Origin: Clostridiales bacterium
Lineage (GTDB): Bacteria; Bacillota; Clostridia; Oscillospirales; Oscillospiraceae
Length of the DNA stretch: 64,000 nt
Direction of reading: 5' to 3'
NCBI GenBank assembly: GCA_902363045.1
Contig: CABIYX010000002.1
Location: forward strand, 72,059-136,058
Shown here in pieces: positions 34,819-43,599 of the stretch; position 1 is the stretch's first letter, and each line of letters opens with the position of its first letter. Both the position numbers and the translations under genes were made by a program. Under the pieces are notes generated by a model, which was not told the DNA's origin, searched no databases, and saw only the letters and a program-made list of their open reading frames with translations.

Positions 34819-36771
34819 TCAGGAATCATGGCTCTCGATCCCGGCCTCAGTCTGTGTGGAGGCGTCGGAGGAGTGCTCCGCGCCGCGGGCCTCCCGCTCC
34901 AGCTCCTCGGCCTCACGGTTGGTGAGTGCCAGATGGGTCTCGTCCAGCACCTTCAGCTCGTGGAGGAGTGCCAGTGTGTGGCTGGCCTGGGGAGTGAGGG
35001 TGATAGAGAAGGAGGAGCTGTATTCGGGCTCCCTTCCTTCGGGGTCCGGAGGGACTTCATAGTCAAAGTACAGGTCGGTGGCACAGGTGTTTTCCATCCG
35101 TTCGACACTGTTGTCAAAGAGGTAGCGCACACCAATGGTCCCCTCGGCAAAGTCCTGCCTCATGGCCTGCCACAGCTTCTCGGTGGAGCCGTCGAGATAG
35201 ACGGTCTCGTACTGCCGGGTCTGGGTGTTCCAGACATCCACCAAATAGGCGGACATCAGGCGGTAGTCGCTCTCAATATGCTGGAAGTTATACATCTGCT
35301 CCACATTTTCCCGGTCAGAGAGGAGCTGCTCCGCAGCCCAGGTGAGACTCCCCTCCACATCGCGGTCCGACTCTACGATGGGCAGGGCGGGATAATTCCG
35401 CTCCAGAACCGTGCCGTCGGCCAGCTCGTAATACAGATGCAGGTACAGGAACGTCATGGTCTCCTGGTCGGAGGAAACGGTCCAGTCCTCCTCCCCAGCG
35501 CTCTCCCCTTTCAGCTGAATGGCGGCCCGGTGGAGCTGGATCGCCAGGGAGATCTGCTCCGGGTCCTCTAAAGACAGACCGCCGCGCCCGTCATCGTAGG
35601 GGGCGCTTTGAAGGCTGTCCACCGTGACCCTGGTGACCTGGCTGGGGTCCGGAACCCGGCTTTCAAAGCCGTACCAGTCGTAGTGGACGCTGAGGGAGAG
35701 GAACACAATGGCGGCGGCCAGGGGGACCGCTCCCTTCCAGGCCGGCAGCACCCGGAAGGACTTCCGCAGGAGCATCTCCGCGGCGAAGTAGCCCACCAGC
35801 TCCCAGAAGAGGATCCAGCCCATCAGAGTCAGACTGGAGAGACCGGACAGCAGCTGATAGCTGAACATCCCGCCGGAAAGGCCGGCGCACAGGGCCACCC
35901 CATATTTGAACAGGGGCCGGACCAGTTTGACCGCCACCACGTCGCCGGCGGACTCGATGTGCCGGGAGCGGTAGAGCAGCAGGGCGGCGATGGCCAGCGC
36001 CGCACCCACTGCGGCGTAGACCGCCACCAGACCGGGCTGGTAGAGGCTGGGAATCTCATTTTGATAGGTGAGAGAGACCGCCCGGGAGAGGGCAATGGGT
36101 GGGGAGAGATAATCTGCAAACTCCCACACGGGCGAGGGAAAGGACTGGAACCCATAGAGGAACAGGCTGCACTCCGCCTCCGTCAGGGAGGTCATCACAA
36201 AGGCCAGAATGTTCAGCACCCCATAGAACACCGGCAGAGCGGCCAGATGTCCGGTAAACATGGCGCAGAACACGGCGAAGGAGTAGAAAAAGAGGCACAA
36301 TCCGCTCTGAACCAGCAGCCACTGGGTCAGAGGCCAGAGGGCCAGACACCCCAGGGCCGCCTCCGTAGCGGCAGTCAGAATAAAGATGGCCAGCTGGGGC
36401 AGCAGCAGGAAGGACAGCCCCGCCAGATACTGGGTGAGGAACAGGGCCTCCCGACGGAGAGGCAGGGCGTGCATCATACAGGCTGAACGGCTGGAGTAGA
36501 GATAGGAGAATACCGCCATGGCGCATACAAGCCCCGCGCCCGCGGCCAGGGGGACCCCCGCCTCCAGAAGGCCGGGGACGCCGTTCGCGGCGTTTTGGAG
36601 ATACTCCGCCAGCGCCGGAGCAGCCCAGTCGCTCCGGCGCATGGCGTCCGCCCACAGGCGCAGGGGCAGGACCAGCGTCCACCCCGCTGTGTACAGGGCC
36701 CAGATCGGCCAGAAGCGAAGAAATGTTTTGCGGAAGAGCGCCGCGTTAAAGAACGATGTCCCGGACCGCAT
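34819..36771 (-). CDS. ABC transporter permease, DUF6449 type
   Basis: 650 residues from ATG 36771, which follows GGGAGGTGAGGACT; an in-frame ATG at 36792 is less well placed. About eight to ten membrane helices fill the first 340 residues (for example LVCAMAVFSYLYSSRSA, LSFLLLPQLAIFILTAAT, GWILFWELVGYFAAEMLL). A large soluble C-terminal part starts near VTRVTVDSLQSAPYDDGRGG and includes LSLEDPEQISLAIQLHRAAI, as in DUF6449 permeases. It overlaps the ATPase gene by 26 nt. Likely an exporter of the antibiotic/peptide or lantibiotic-response class; substrate unknown. Confidence 0.85.
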   Translation of the reverse strand: MRSGTSFFNAALFRKTFLRFWPIWALYTAGWTLVLPLRLWADAMRRSDWAAPALAEYLQNAANGVPGLLEAGVPLAAGAGLVCAMAVFSYLYSSRSACMMHALPLRREALFLTQYLAGLSFLLLPQLAIFILTAATEAALGCLALWPLTQWLLVQSGLCLFFYSFAVFCAMFTGHLAALPVFYGVLNILAFVMTSLTEAECSLFLYGFQSFPSPVWEFADYLSPPIALSRAVSLTYQNEIPSLYQPGLVAVYAAVGAALAIAALLLYRSRHIESAGDVVAVKLVRPLFKYGVALCAGLSGGMFSYQLLSGLSSLTLMGWILFWELVGYFAAEMLLRKSFRVLPAWKGAVPLAAAIVFLSLSVHYDWYGFESRVPDPSQVTRVTVDSLQSAPYDDGRGGLSLEDPEQISLAIQLHRAAIQLKGESAGEEDWTVSSDQETMTFLYLHLYYELADGTVLERNYPALPIVESDRDVEGSLTWAAEQLLSDRENVEQMYNFQHIESDYRLMSAYLVDVWNTQTRQYETVYLDGSTEKLWQAMRQDFAEGTIGVRYLFDNSVERMENTCATDLYFDYEVPPDPEGREPEYSSSFSITLTPQASHTLALLHELKVLDETHLALTNREAEELEREARGAEHSSDASTQTEAGIESHDS

Positions 36772-37648
36772 AGTCCTCACCTCCCAACTCATAAATAAAG
36801 ATCTCCTCCAGGGACAGGGGCAGGGCCTCCATCAGCATGGGGGAAAAGGCCGCCACCCGGCTTTTGATGACCGCCGGCTCCCCCCGGACGATCAGGGTAT
36901 GGACCCGCCCCAGCTGGGTGACATGGAGCACGTTCAGATCCGAAGGCAGCTGGGGCAGCTGCCCATCAGGAAAGACTACCTGAAGCTTCAGGATATTGTC
37001 CTGGAGGTCGGTGAGGGAGCGCTCCAGCAGCACCTTCCCGTGGGAGAGGATGCCCACATGGTCGCACACATCCTCCAGCTCCCGCAGGTTGTGGGAGGAG
37101 ACCAGCACCGTGGTCCCCCGCTGGGCCACGTCCCCCATGAGAAGGGACCACACCTGCCGCCGCATCACCGGGTCCAGGCCGTCCACCGGCTCATCCAGCA
37201 CCAGGATGTCCGGCATACAGCACAGGGCCAGCCAGAAGGCGGACTGCTTCTGCATCCCCTTGGACAGGCGGCGGATGGGCTGCTTCTCGTCCACGGCGGG
37301 GAAGGCGTCCTTCAGCGCCTGATACCGCTTGTCGTCGAACTGGGGATACAGTCCCCGGTAGAACTTCATCATGTCCCGGGTGGAGGCGGACAGGAAGTAG
37401 TACAGCTCGTCGGGGATCCAGGCCATCCGGCTCTTCACCGCAGGGTTTTCATACACCGGCTGACCGTCCACCCGCACGGAGCCGGAGTCCGGCCGGTAGA
37501 TGCCGGTGATGTGCCGCAGAATGGTGGACTTGCCCGCGCCGTTGGGCCCCACCAGGCCGTAAATGGAGCCCCCCTCCACCGACATGGTCAGGCCGTCCAG
37601 GGCCCGGAAGCCGTCAAAGCTCTTGACCACGTTGTTTACTTGGATCAT
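36746..37648 (-). CDS. ABC transporter ATP-binding protein
   Basis: 300 residues. Walker A GLVGPNGAGKSTILR, signature RLSKGMQKQSAFWLAL (LSKGM, slightly off LSGGQ), Walker B DILVLDEPVDGLDP and switch His in LVSSHNLRELE. The C-terminal 75 residues form an extra domain common in exporter ATPases of the YtrB/BcrA group. It lies between the GntR regulator (ATGA overlap) and the permease. Powers the permease encoded next. Confidence 0.95.
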   Translation of the reverse strand: MIQVNNVVKSFDGFRALDGLTMSVEGGSIYGLVGPNGAGKSTILRHITGIYRPDSGSVRVDGQPVYENPAVKSRMAWIPDELYYFLSASTRDMMKFYRGLYPQFDDKRYQALKDAFPAVDEKQPIRRLSKGMQKQSAFWLALCCMPDILVLDEPVDGLDPVMRRQVWSLLMGDVAQRGTTVLVSSHNLRELEDVCDHVGILSHGKVLLERSLTDLQDNILKLQVVFPDGQLPQLPSDLNVLHVTQLGRVHTLIVRGEPAVIKSRVAAFSPMLMEALPLSLEEIFIYELGGEDYAVRDIVL

Positions 37649-38016
37649 TGTGAGTCCCCTCCTTCCATTGCCCGCACCCGGGCGGTGAGCTGTTCGCCGG
37701 TGACCCCAAGATAGAGCAGCTCGGCGGTCACAGTGTCAAAATGGCCCAGCAGACTGTCCCGCCGCGCCTGGTCCACCCCGGTGTGGGGCGCGGCGAAGGA
37801 GCCCTTCCCCGGGACGGAGCAGACATAGCCCTCCGCCTCCAGGGACTCATACGCCCGCTGGATGGTGTTGGGGTTGATGGCCAGACTGCTGGCCAGGGCG
37901 CGCACCGAGGGGAGCTTCTCCCCTTCCCGGATCACGCCGGTGACCATCAGGCGGCGCAGGCCGTCCCGCACCTGCTCATAGATGGGCCGGGCGTCCCGGT
38001 AGTCCAGATTCAGCAT
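37645..38016 (-). CDS. GntR family regulator, YtrA subfamily
   Basis: 123 residues from ATG 38016 (AAGGGAGGACATGGT upstream). Winged helix: RPIYEQVRDGLRRLMVTGVI, GEKLPSVRALASSLAINPNT, IQRAYESLEAEGYVCSVPGK. The short C-terminal part, without a ligand domain, marks the YtrA type, which usually represses its own ABC transporter operon. A 17-bp palindrome overlaps the promoter -10. Confidence 0.93.
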   Translation of the reverse strand: MLNLDYRDARPIYEQVRDGLRRLMVTGVIREGEKLPSVRALASSLAINPNTIQRAYESLEAEGYVCSVPGKGSFAAPHTGVDQARRDSLLGHFDTVTAELLYLGVTGEQLTARVRAMEGGDSQ

Positions 38017-38083
38017 ACCATGTCCTCCCTTCTGCCACGGGTCCCACAAGGGTGCGGGACAGCGTAGCTGTATGAACTGTATT

Positions 38084-38121
38084 AGTACACTAAGTGTACT
38101 CAGACGGAGAAGGAAAGTCAA
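38084..38121 (-). promoter_or_regulatory. Promoter and YtrA-type operator of the GntR-ABC operon
   Basis: On the minus strand TTGACT (38121-38116), a 17-nt spacer, TACACT (38098-38093). AGTACAC-TAA-GTGTACT (38084-38100) is a perfect palindrome across the -10, placed for repression. Confidence 0.75.
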
Positions 38122-38157
38122 TTAAGAACTGTTTAAGATTTTCTTAGGATGAGGAGA

Positions 38158-38200
38158 GAAAAAGCCCGGACGGGACGCCGTGCGCGGCATCCCGTCCGGG
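38158..38200 (-). terminator. Terminator of the nhaC-pruA operon
   Basis: CCGGACGGGA-GCCG and CGGC-TCCCGTCCGG form the stem; on the minus strand GCTTTTTCTC follows. It lies 40 nt past the pruA stop. Confidence 0.9.
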
Positions 38201-38239
38201 GGCAGGGACGGAAGGGGAGGAATCGAGGGTGGTAACAGA

Positions 38240-39868
38240 TCAGGGCTGGGCCATATAGGGATAATTGATGGCGGAAGAGGGAGAAAAGGACTCCTTGACC
38301 GCATGGGCGCTGAGCCAGCGGATCATGTTCAGGCCAGTGCCGGCTTTATCATTGGTGCCGGAGGCCCTGGCTCCGCCGAAGGGCTGCTGGCCGACGATGG
38401 CGCCGGTACATTTGTCGTTGATGTAGAAGTTGCCGCAGGAGTTGCGCAGAGCCCGCTCCATCTTCACGATGGCTTGACGGTCCTGGGCGAACACTGCGCC
38501 GGTGAGCGCGTAGGGGGAGGCGGTGTCACAGATGCGCAGGGTCTCGTCCAGCTGGCTGTCCTCATAGACGTAGATGGAGAGAATGGGACCGAAGATCTCC
38601 CGAACCATGGACTCATAGTAAGGGGAGTCGCAGCGGATCACGGTGGGGTGTATGAACCAGCCCTTGCTGTCGTCATAGGTGCCGCCGGCCACGATCTCAC
38701 ACTCTGGGGAGGCGGCGGCCCGGTCGATATAGCCCTTACAGGTCTGGAAGGAGGCCTGGTCGATGACGGCGGCCATAAAGGTGTCGAACTCCTGGACGTC
38801 GCCTACCTTCAGGGCGGCGGTCTTTTCCATCAGGCCCTGCTTCACCTGGGGCCAGATACTGGCGGGGATGAAGGCGCGGGAGCAGGCGGAGCACTTCTGA
38901 CCCTGGAACTCGAAGGAGCCGCGGACCAGAGCGGCCACCAGGGGCTCCACATCGGCGGAGGGATGGGCGAAGATGTAATCCTTGCCCCCGGTCTCGCCCA
39001 CCAGACGGGGGTAGTTGGCGTAGCCGGCGATGTGCTCGCCCACCTGCTTCCAGACGCTCTGGAACACGGCGGTGGAGCCGGTAAAGTGGAAGCCGGCCAT
39101 TTTGGGATGGCTGACCACATACCGCGACATATCAGAGCCGGCACAGGGGACGAAATTGATGACGCCGGCGGGCAGGCCGCACCACATCAGCAGCTTCATG
39201 TAGTAGTAGTTGGACAGCACGGCGGTGCGGGAGGGCTTCCAAACGGAGACATTGCCCACGATGGCGGGGGCGGTGGGCAGGTTTCCGCCGATGGAGGTGA
39301 AGTTGAAGGGAGAGATGGCGCAGATAAAGCCATCCAGGGGGCGGTAATCCTGGCGGTTCCAGATCCCGTCCACGCTGAGGGGCTGGTCCTTGAAGATCTC
39401 CTGGGCGGACCAGACGCCGAAGCGGAGGAAGTCGGCCAGCTCGGCGATGTCGATCTCCGCCTGGAACACGGTCTTGGACTGCCCCAGCATGGTGGAAGCG
39501 TTGAGCACCTGGCGGTAGGAGCCGGTGATCAGGTCGGCGGCCTTCAGGAAGATGGCGGAGCGGTGCTCCCAGGGCATCTCCTCCCAGGCGTCCTTGGCGG
39601 CCAGAGCCGCATCCACGGCCATTTTCAGCTCCTTCTCCCCCGCCATGCAGCACTCAGCGATGACGTGCTGATGGTCGTGGGGGATGGTGACCTGGATGGT
39701 CTTGTCCGTCCAGACCTCTTTCCCGCCGATGATGAGGGGGATCTTCACCACCTGAGCGGACTGCCGGGCCAGCTCGGCTTTCAGCTCCGCGCGCTCCGGA
39801 CTGCCGGGCAGATAGCTCTTAAAGGGGTCGTTGGCGGGTTTGGCAATGGTAAAATAGGCATTGGGCAT
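38240..39868 (-). CDS. pruA: L-glutamate gamma-semialdehyde (P5C) dehydrogenase
   Basis: 542 residues from ATG 39868 (TTTCTGCACG-AAAGGAAG region upstream; ATG 39889 is the in-frame alternative). Oxidises glutamate-5-semialdehyde, in equilibrium with P5C, to glutamate with NAD+. Cofactor and active-site blocks: ICAISPFNFTSIGGNLPTAP, the FTGSTAVFQSVW turn, catalytic Glu in RLVGETGGKDY and catalytic Cys in FEFQGQKCSACSRAF. Length and KCSACSRAF fit the stand-alone P5CDH type rather than PutA. Last gene of the operon. It would oppose the proline-synthesis genes 5 kb away, or serve a different semialdehyde. Confidence 0.9.
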   Translation of the reverse strand: MPNAYFTIAKPANDPFKSYLPGSPERAELKAELARQSAQVVKIPLIIGGKEVWTDKTIQVTIPHDHQHVIAECCMAGEKELKMAVDAALAAKDAWEEMPWEHRSAIFLKAADLITGSYRQVLNASTMLGQSKTVFQAEIDIAELADFLRFGVWSAQEIFKDQPLSVDGIWNRQDYRPLDGFICAISPFNFTSIGGNLPTAPAIVGNVSVWKPSRTAVLSNYYYMKLLMWCGLPAGVINFVPCAGSDMSRYVVSHPKMAGFHFTGSTAVFQSVWKQVGEHIAGYANYPRLVGETGGKDYIFAHPSADVEPLVAALVRGSFEFQGQKCSACSRAFIPASIWPQVKQGLMEKTAALKVGDVQEFDTFMAAVIDQASFQTCKGYIDRAAASPECEIVAGGTYDDSKGWFIHPTVIRCDSPYYESMVREIFGPILSIYVYEDSQLDETLRICDTASPYALTGAVFAQDRQAIVKMERALRNSCGNFYINDKCTGAIVGQQPFGGARASGTNDKAGTGLNMIRWLSAHAVKESFSPSSAINYPYMAQP

Positions 39869-39967
39869 GGTAGTTCTTCCTTTCTGCACGATACACAGTA
39901 GACGGTTAAACGTTGTAATATGGAGCGGGAGCCTGCGGGTGTGGGAGATCGGGGCTCCCCACAGTGA

Positions 39968-40852
39968 TTAGATCACACCCAAGCGTTTCATCTCGGAATC
40001 CACCCAGGCCTTGGTCTCATCCTTGGCTTCCAGCAGCGGGAGCAGCTTGGATGCGCCACAGGGCACACCCGCCTGAGCCATCGCGTATTTCAGCGGGCTG
40101 ATGTAATTTTCGCTGAACAGCGCCTTGAACAGGGGGAAGTAATCCAGAGACATCTCCATGGCCTCCTGGATTTTTCCGGCCTGGACCAGGTCGTACATCT
40201 TGACCCAGGCGTCCGGAACCACATTGGCGGTGGCCATCACGGCGCCCTTGACGCCCATTGCCATCAGGCTGACAGCGCTGAACTCGTCGCCAGTGAGGAC
40301 GCTGATCTTGTCGCCCGCCTTCAGCAGCACTTCCATCGCCTGTGTCATGGAGGCGCATTCCTTAATGCCGACCAGGTTCTTCATCTCCTTGGTCAGGCGG
40401 ACCACAGTGTCAGGCAGAACGTTGACATTGGTGCGGTAGGGGATGTTATAGATCAGGATGGGCATATCCACTTCACGGTCCAGCGTTTTGTAGAACTCTG
40501 CAAGGGCGTCCTGGGTGCCCATGATATAGAAGGGCGTCAGCACCAGCATGGCATCAGCGCCGGCGTTTTTGCAGTACTTGCAGAACTTCAGGCACTCGCC
40601 GACCCCGGTCTCCAGTACGCCGACTACCAGCGGGACCCGCTTGTTGACAGCTTTTACCGTGATGTCCACCGCGCGGAACCGCTCCTCCATGGTCATGGAG
40701 GTGTACTCACCGGTGCCGCCCAGAAGCAGCAGACTATGTACCTTGTGGGCGATCTGATAGTCAATCAGCGCAGTCAGAGTCTGTTCGTCTACTGTGCCGT
40801 CAGAATTCAAAGGGGTGACCAGAGCGGTCATGATGCCATCAAGCTTCAACAT
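39968..40852 (-). CDS. DapA-family aldolase/lyase
   Basis: 294 residues, a (beta/alpha)8 class I aldolase of the DHDPS/NAL family. GGTGEYTSMTMEERFRAVDI is the pyruvate-binding region; the active-site Tyr is in YNIPYRTNVNV; the Schiff-base Lys is in LVGIKECASM. The operon partners (pruA, hydroxyacid dehydrogenase, NhaC) do not fit lysine synthesis, so a 4-hydroxy-2-oxoglutarate aldolase-like or another pyruvate lyase is as likely as DapA. AAGGAG stands 14 nt before the ATG. Confidence 0.85.
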   Translation of the reverse strand: MLKLDGIMTALVTPLNSDGTVDEQTLTALIDYQIAHKVHSLLLLGGTGEYTSMTMEERFRAVDITVKAVNKRVPLVVGVLETGVGECLKFCKYCKNAGADAMLVLTPFYIMGTQDALAEFYKTLDREVDMPILIYNIPYRTNVNVLPDTVVRLTKEMKNLVGIKECASMTQAMEVLLKAGDKISVLTGDEFSAVSLMAMGVKGAVMATANVVPDAWVKMYDLVQAGKIQEAMEMSLDYFPLFKALFSENYISPLKYAMAQAGVPCGASKLLPLLEAKDETKAWVDSEMKRLGVI

Positions 40853-40917
40853 AATTGATATACTCCTTTATTGTTTGATTTTCTAAAAAATTGTGTGGAT
40901 TCCCGGTGAATAGACTC

Positions 40918-41880
40918 TCATCTGGGGCGGTTGAACCAATTATAGGTGTCTGCACCGTCCAGGGCTTCCAAGACTGTGCGGGAGAGGCGTTCAGAGGTGC
41001 GGAGCTTGGCTTCACGGGTGTCTCCGCCAATGTGGGGTGTAAAGAGGACCTGGTCCATCTGGAACAGGGGATGATCTTTCCGGGGGGGTTCAACGCTCAG
41101 AACATCCAGTCCGGCTCCGGCGATCTCGCCCTGTGCCAGAGCGACGGCGAGGGCGTCCTCATCCAACACAGGTCCGCGGCCCATGTTGATGATGTAGGCG
41201 CTGTTTTTCATCAGCTGGAACTGAGGGGTAGAGATCATTCCTTGGGTCTCCGGCGTCAGGGGGACGTGGAGGGTAACAAAGTCGGCCCGTCTCAAACCAT
41301 CCTCCAAGTGGTCCACCTTTTCGACCCCGAACTCCTCCATAGCTTCCCGGGATACAAAGCCATCATAGGCCATGACGTGCATATCAAACGCCTGGGCCCG
41401 TTTGGCGACTGCTTTTCCGATCCGGCCCAGGCCGACGATCAGCAGGTTCTTTTCAAATACCTCCATCGTGCATCGGTTCTCACGGCTGTACCAGGCATCT
41501 GCTCGGACACTGCAGTCATTGATTCGAAGGCTGCGGCTCAGCGCCAGGATAAACATGATGGTATGCTCGGCCACAGACAGGTAATTGGCGTCCGGAATAT
41601 TCAGGACACGGATCCCGTGGGCAGTGGCCTCTTTGACGTCGATGTGGTCAAGACCCACGCCGTGCATTCCGATCACCTTCAGGGACGGCACGGCGTCCAT
41701 GATCTCTTTGGTGATGGGCTCGCAGCGGACCACGACCCCCTCGATCTGATGCTCGTTCATACAGCGGATCAAGGTTTCCGGCTGACCGTCCGGCGCATAA
41801 AATACGTTTGCGTGTTCCTCAAAATAGGCCACGCCGTTGGGCTGGATCGTGGGATGGATAAGCAGAATGTTGTGTTTCAT
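40918..41880 (-). CDS. D-2-hydroxyacid dehydrogenase family protein
   Basis: 320 residues. NAD-dependent reductase/dehydrogenase of the glyoxylate reductase/PGDH family. Rossmann motif LLIVGLGRIGKAVA; catalytic Arg in NMGRGPVLDE, Glu in LDVLSVEPPR and His in FTPHIGGDT. GMHGVGLDHIDVKEATAHGI and SVAEHTIMFILALSR are family signatures. No ACT domain, so not a regulated SerA. Glyoxylate, hydroxypyruvate or a branched 2-oxoacid are possible substrates; the operon hints at glyoxylate. Confidence 0.87.
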   Translation of the reverse strand: MKHNILLIHPTIQPNGVAYFEEHANVFYAPDGQPETLIRCMNEHQIEGVVVRCEPITKEIMDAVPSLKVIGMHGVGLDHIDVKEATAHGIRVLNIPDANYLSVAEHTIMFILALSRSLRINDCSVRADAWYSRENRCTMEVFEKNLLIVGLGRIGKAVAKRAQAFDMHVMAYDGFVSREAMEEFGVEKVDHLEDGLRRADFVTLHVPLTPETQGMISTPQFQLMKNSAYIINMGRGPVLDEDALAVALAQGEIAGAGLDVLSVEPPRKDHPLFQMDQVLFTPHIGGDTREAKLRTSERLSRTVLEALDGADTYNWFNRPR

Positions 41881-41932
41881 AGTAGTTTGTCATCTCCAAA
41901 GACAATGTTTATAACAGATGAAAGGGGACGGA

Positions 41933-43402
41933 TCAATCCACCTCAAAACCAAGCTCACGGATCTGGCGGTCAGCCTCCTCCTGAGAGATCGTCTTGATGC
42001 CAATGCCGGTATAGCCGTAGATAATGGCCAGAATGGGGCAGATAAAGGCCATAAAGTGCCAGGGCAGATAGGAGAGTACGGGGACACCCAGAGCGCCAGC
42101 ATAAAACAGGCCAGAGGTGCTGAAGGGGACGATGCTGCAGATCATAGTACCACCGTCCTCGCAGGTGCGGGACAGGACAGACAGATCCATGCGCCATTTC
42201 AGGTAAGGCTTGCGGAACAGCTCGCCAGTCATAATCAGGGAGATGTAACCGCTGACGCCGATGATCGTCAGGGTAATAGCAGTGCAGATGCCAGCCGCCA
42301 CGGTAGCCCCGCGGGTTTTGATCTTCCCAATAACAGCATCAATGATCTTTTCCATAAATCCAGCTTCTTCCGCGATCCCGGCAAAGGAGTAGGCACAGAA
42401 GATGGTGAGAATAATGTTGGACATAGAGGTCAGACCGCCGCGCTGCACCAGGGTCAGAACATCAGCATTTGTGGCCGCGGCATCCAGACCGGGCACCATA
42501 GTGATCTTGAAGCCGCTGACAAAAGCGGTGAGTCCATGGCCCAAAGTGAAGCCCTGGAAGATCATGCCCAAGGCGACTGCAACTGCGATGCCGATATACA
42601 TGACAGGCAGAGTGGGCTTTCTCAACAAAGAACCCAGGAGAATGATTACAAAGGGGATCAAAAGCAGAGGATTCCAGGTATACATCTGGTCCATTGTTGC
42701 AAGCATGGAGGAAACATTTTCCGGCATCACAAAGTCACCGCCAAAGCGCAGCCCATATACGGTATAGATGATGACGGTAACAACAGCGGCAGGGATCGTG
42801 GTCCACAGCATGGACCGAACATGAGCATACAGATCAGTTCCCGCGCTCAGCGCGGCCATATTGGTAGTATCAGACAGCGGGGAGAGCTTATCGCCAAAGG
42901 TGGACCCGGCGACGACTGCGGCAGCAACAGGGGCCAGCGGAATCTCAAGCCCCATGGCAATACCGATCAAGGCAACACCGGCAGTTCCGGCGGAGCCCCA
43001 GCCAGTGCCGGTAGCGGTGGCCAGAATGGCGCAAATCAGGAAACTGCAGGGGATCAGGAACTGGGGGCTGATGATTTGAAGCCCGTAGTAAATCAGCATA
43101 GGGATCGTACCGGAGTAGATGAAGGTAGCAATCAGACCGCCGACGGTAAACATGATATACACGGCGGGCAGAACCTTGACCATGCGCTGAGAGATCGCCT
43201 TTTCAAGAACAGTCCAGCTTAACCCCAGACGCATAGCCATGAGGGCGGTAAAAGTGGCCGTACAAAGAAGCATGACCTGAAGTTCCAGCTTGAACACACC
43301 ATAGCCAATGCTGACAAAAAAGACCATGGAGAGCAGAACGATGATAGATTCGATAAGGGATGGCTTTCGCAAAGATGTGTTTTTTTTGTTGTTGTGTTCC
43401 AT
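41933..43402 (-). CDS. nhaC: NhaC family Na+/H+ antiporter
   Basis: 489 residues with about 12 membrane helices. Family blocks: MLLCTATFTALMAMRLGLSW, YSGTIPMLIYYGLQIISP, ATATGTGWGSAGTAGVALIG, and the conserved GSTFGDKLSPLSDTTNMAAL. NhaC proteins exchange Na+ for H+, and some exchange carboxylates such as malate for lactate. First gene of a catabolic-looking operon, so substrate import or exchange is plausible. It is divergent from a LysR regulator. Confidence 0.9.
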   Translation of the reverse strand: MEHNNKKNTSLRKPSLIESIIVLLSMVFFVSIGYGVFKLELQVMLLCTATFTALMAMRLGLSWTVLEKAISQRMVKVLPAVYIMFTVGGLIATFIYSGTIPMLIYYGLQIISPQFLIPCSFLICAILATATGTGWGSAGTAGVALIGIAMGLEIPLAPVAAAVVAGSTFGDKLSPLSDTTNMAALSAGTDLYAHVRSMLWTTIPAAVVTVIIYTVYGLRFGGDFVMPENVSSMLATMDQMYTWNPLLLIPFVIILLGSLLRKPTLPVMYIGIAVAVALGMIFQGFTLGHGLTAFVSGFKITMVPGLDAAATNADVLTLVQRGGLTSMSNIILTIFCAYSFAGIAEEAGFMEKIIDAVIGKIKTRGATVAAGICTAITLTIIGVSGYISLIMTGELFRKPYLKWRMDLSVLSRTCEDGGTMICSIVPFSTSGLFYAGALGVPVLSYLPWHFMAFICPILAIIYGYTGIGIKTISQEEADRQIRELGFEVD

Positions 43403-43524
43403 GGTTACCCTCCTGTTTCAGATATTAAGGATGAAAATGTGAGCGGGTGATCTGGGACAAACGACCTGAAGATGTATATTTTGCTGAATTTTTGCACCTC
43501 CATATTCCTGATATTGTTATATTC

Positions 43525-43567
43525 ATCATATATAACCTTTGACATTTTGTAAATCTCATAATATGAT
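43525..43567. promoter_or_regulatory. Overlapping divergent promoters of nhaC and the LysR gene
   Basis: Minus strand: TTTACA (43553-43548), 17 nt, TATGAT (43530-43525). Plus strand: TTGACA (43539-43544), 17 nt, TATGAT (43562-43567). The two overlap by almost a full promoter, so binding of one polymerase or of LysR should exclude the other. The region is AT-rich. Confidence 0.75.
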
Positions 43568-43599
43568 AAGTATAATTGAAGGAAACTCAATAAACGTAA

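Noticed and set aside
38180..39901. 573-codon plus-strand frame opposite pruA
   Set aside because: pruA on the minus strand has its catalytic motifs and terminator; this frame is its shadow.
39968..40852. Firm call of dapA for lysine biosynthesis
   Set aside because: The family is right, but the operon (pruA, hydroxyacid dehydrogenase, NhaC) does not belong to lysine synthesis, so only a family name is given.
40918..41880. serA (phosphoglycerate dehydrogenase)
   Set aside because: No ACT or other regulatory domain and no serine-pathway neighbour; only the 2-hydroxyacid dehydrogenase family is supported.
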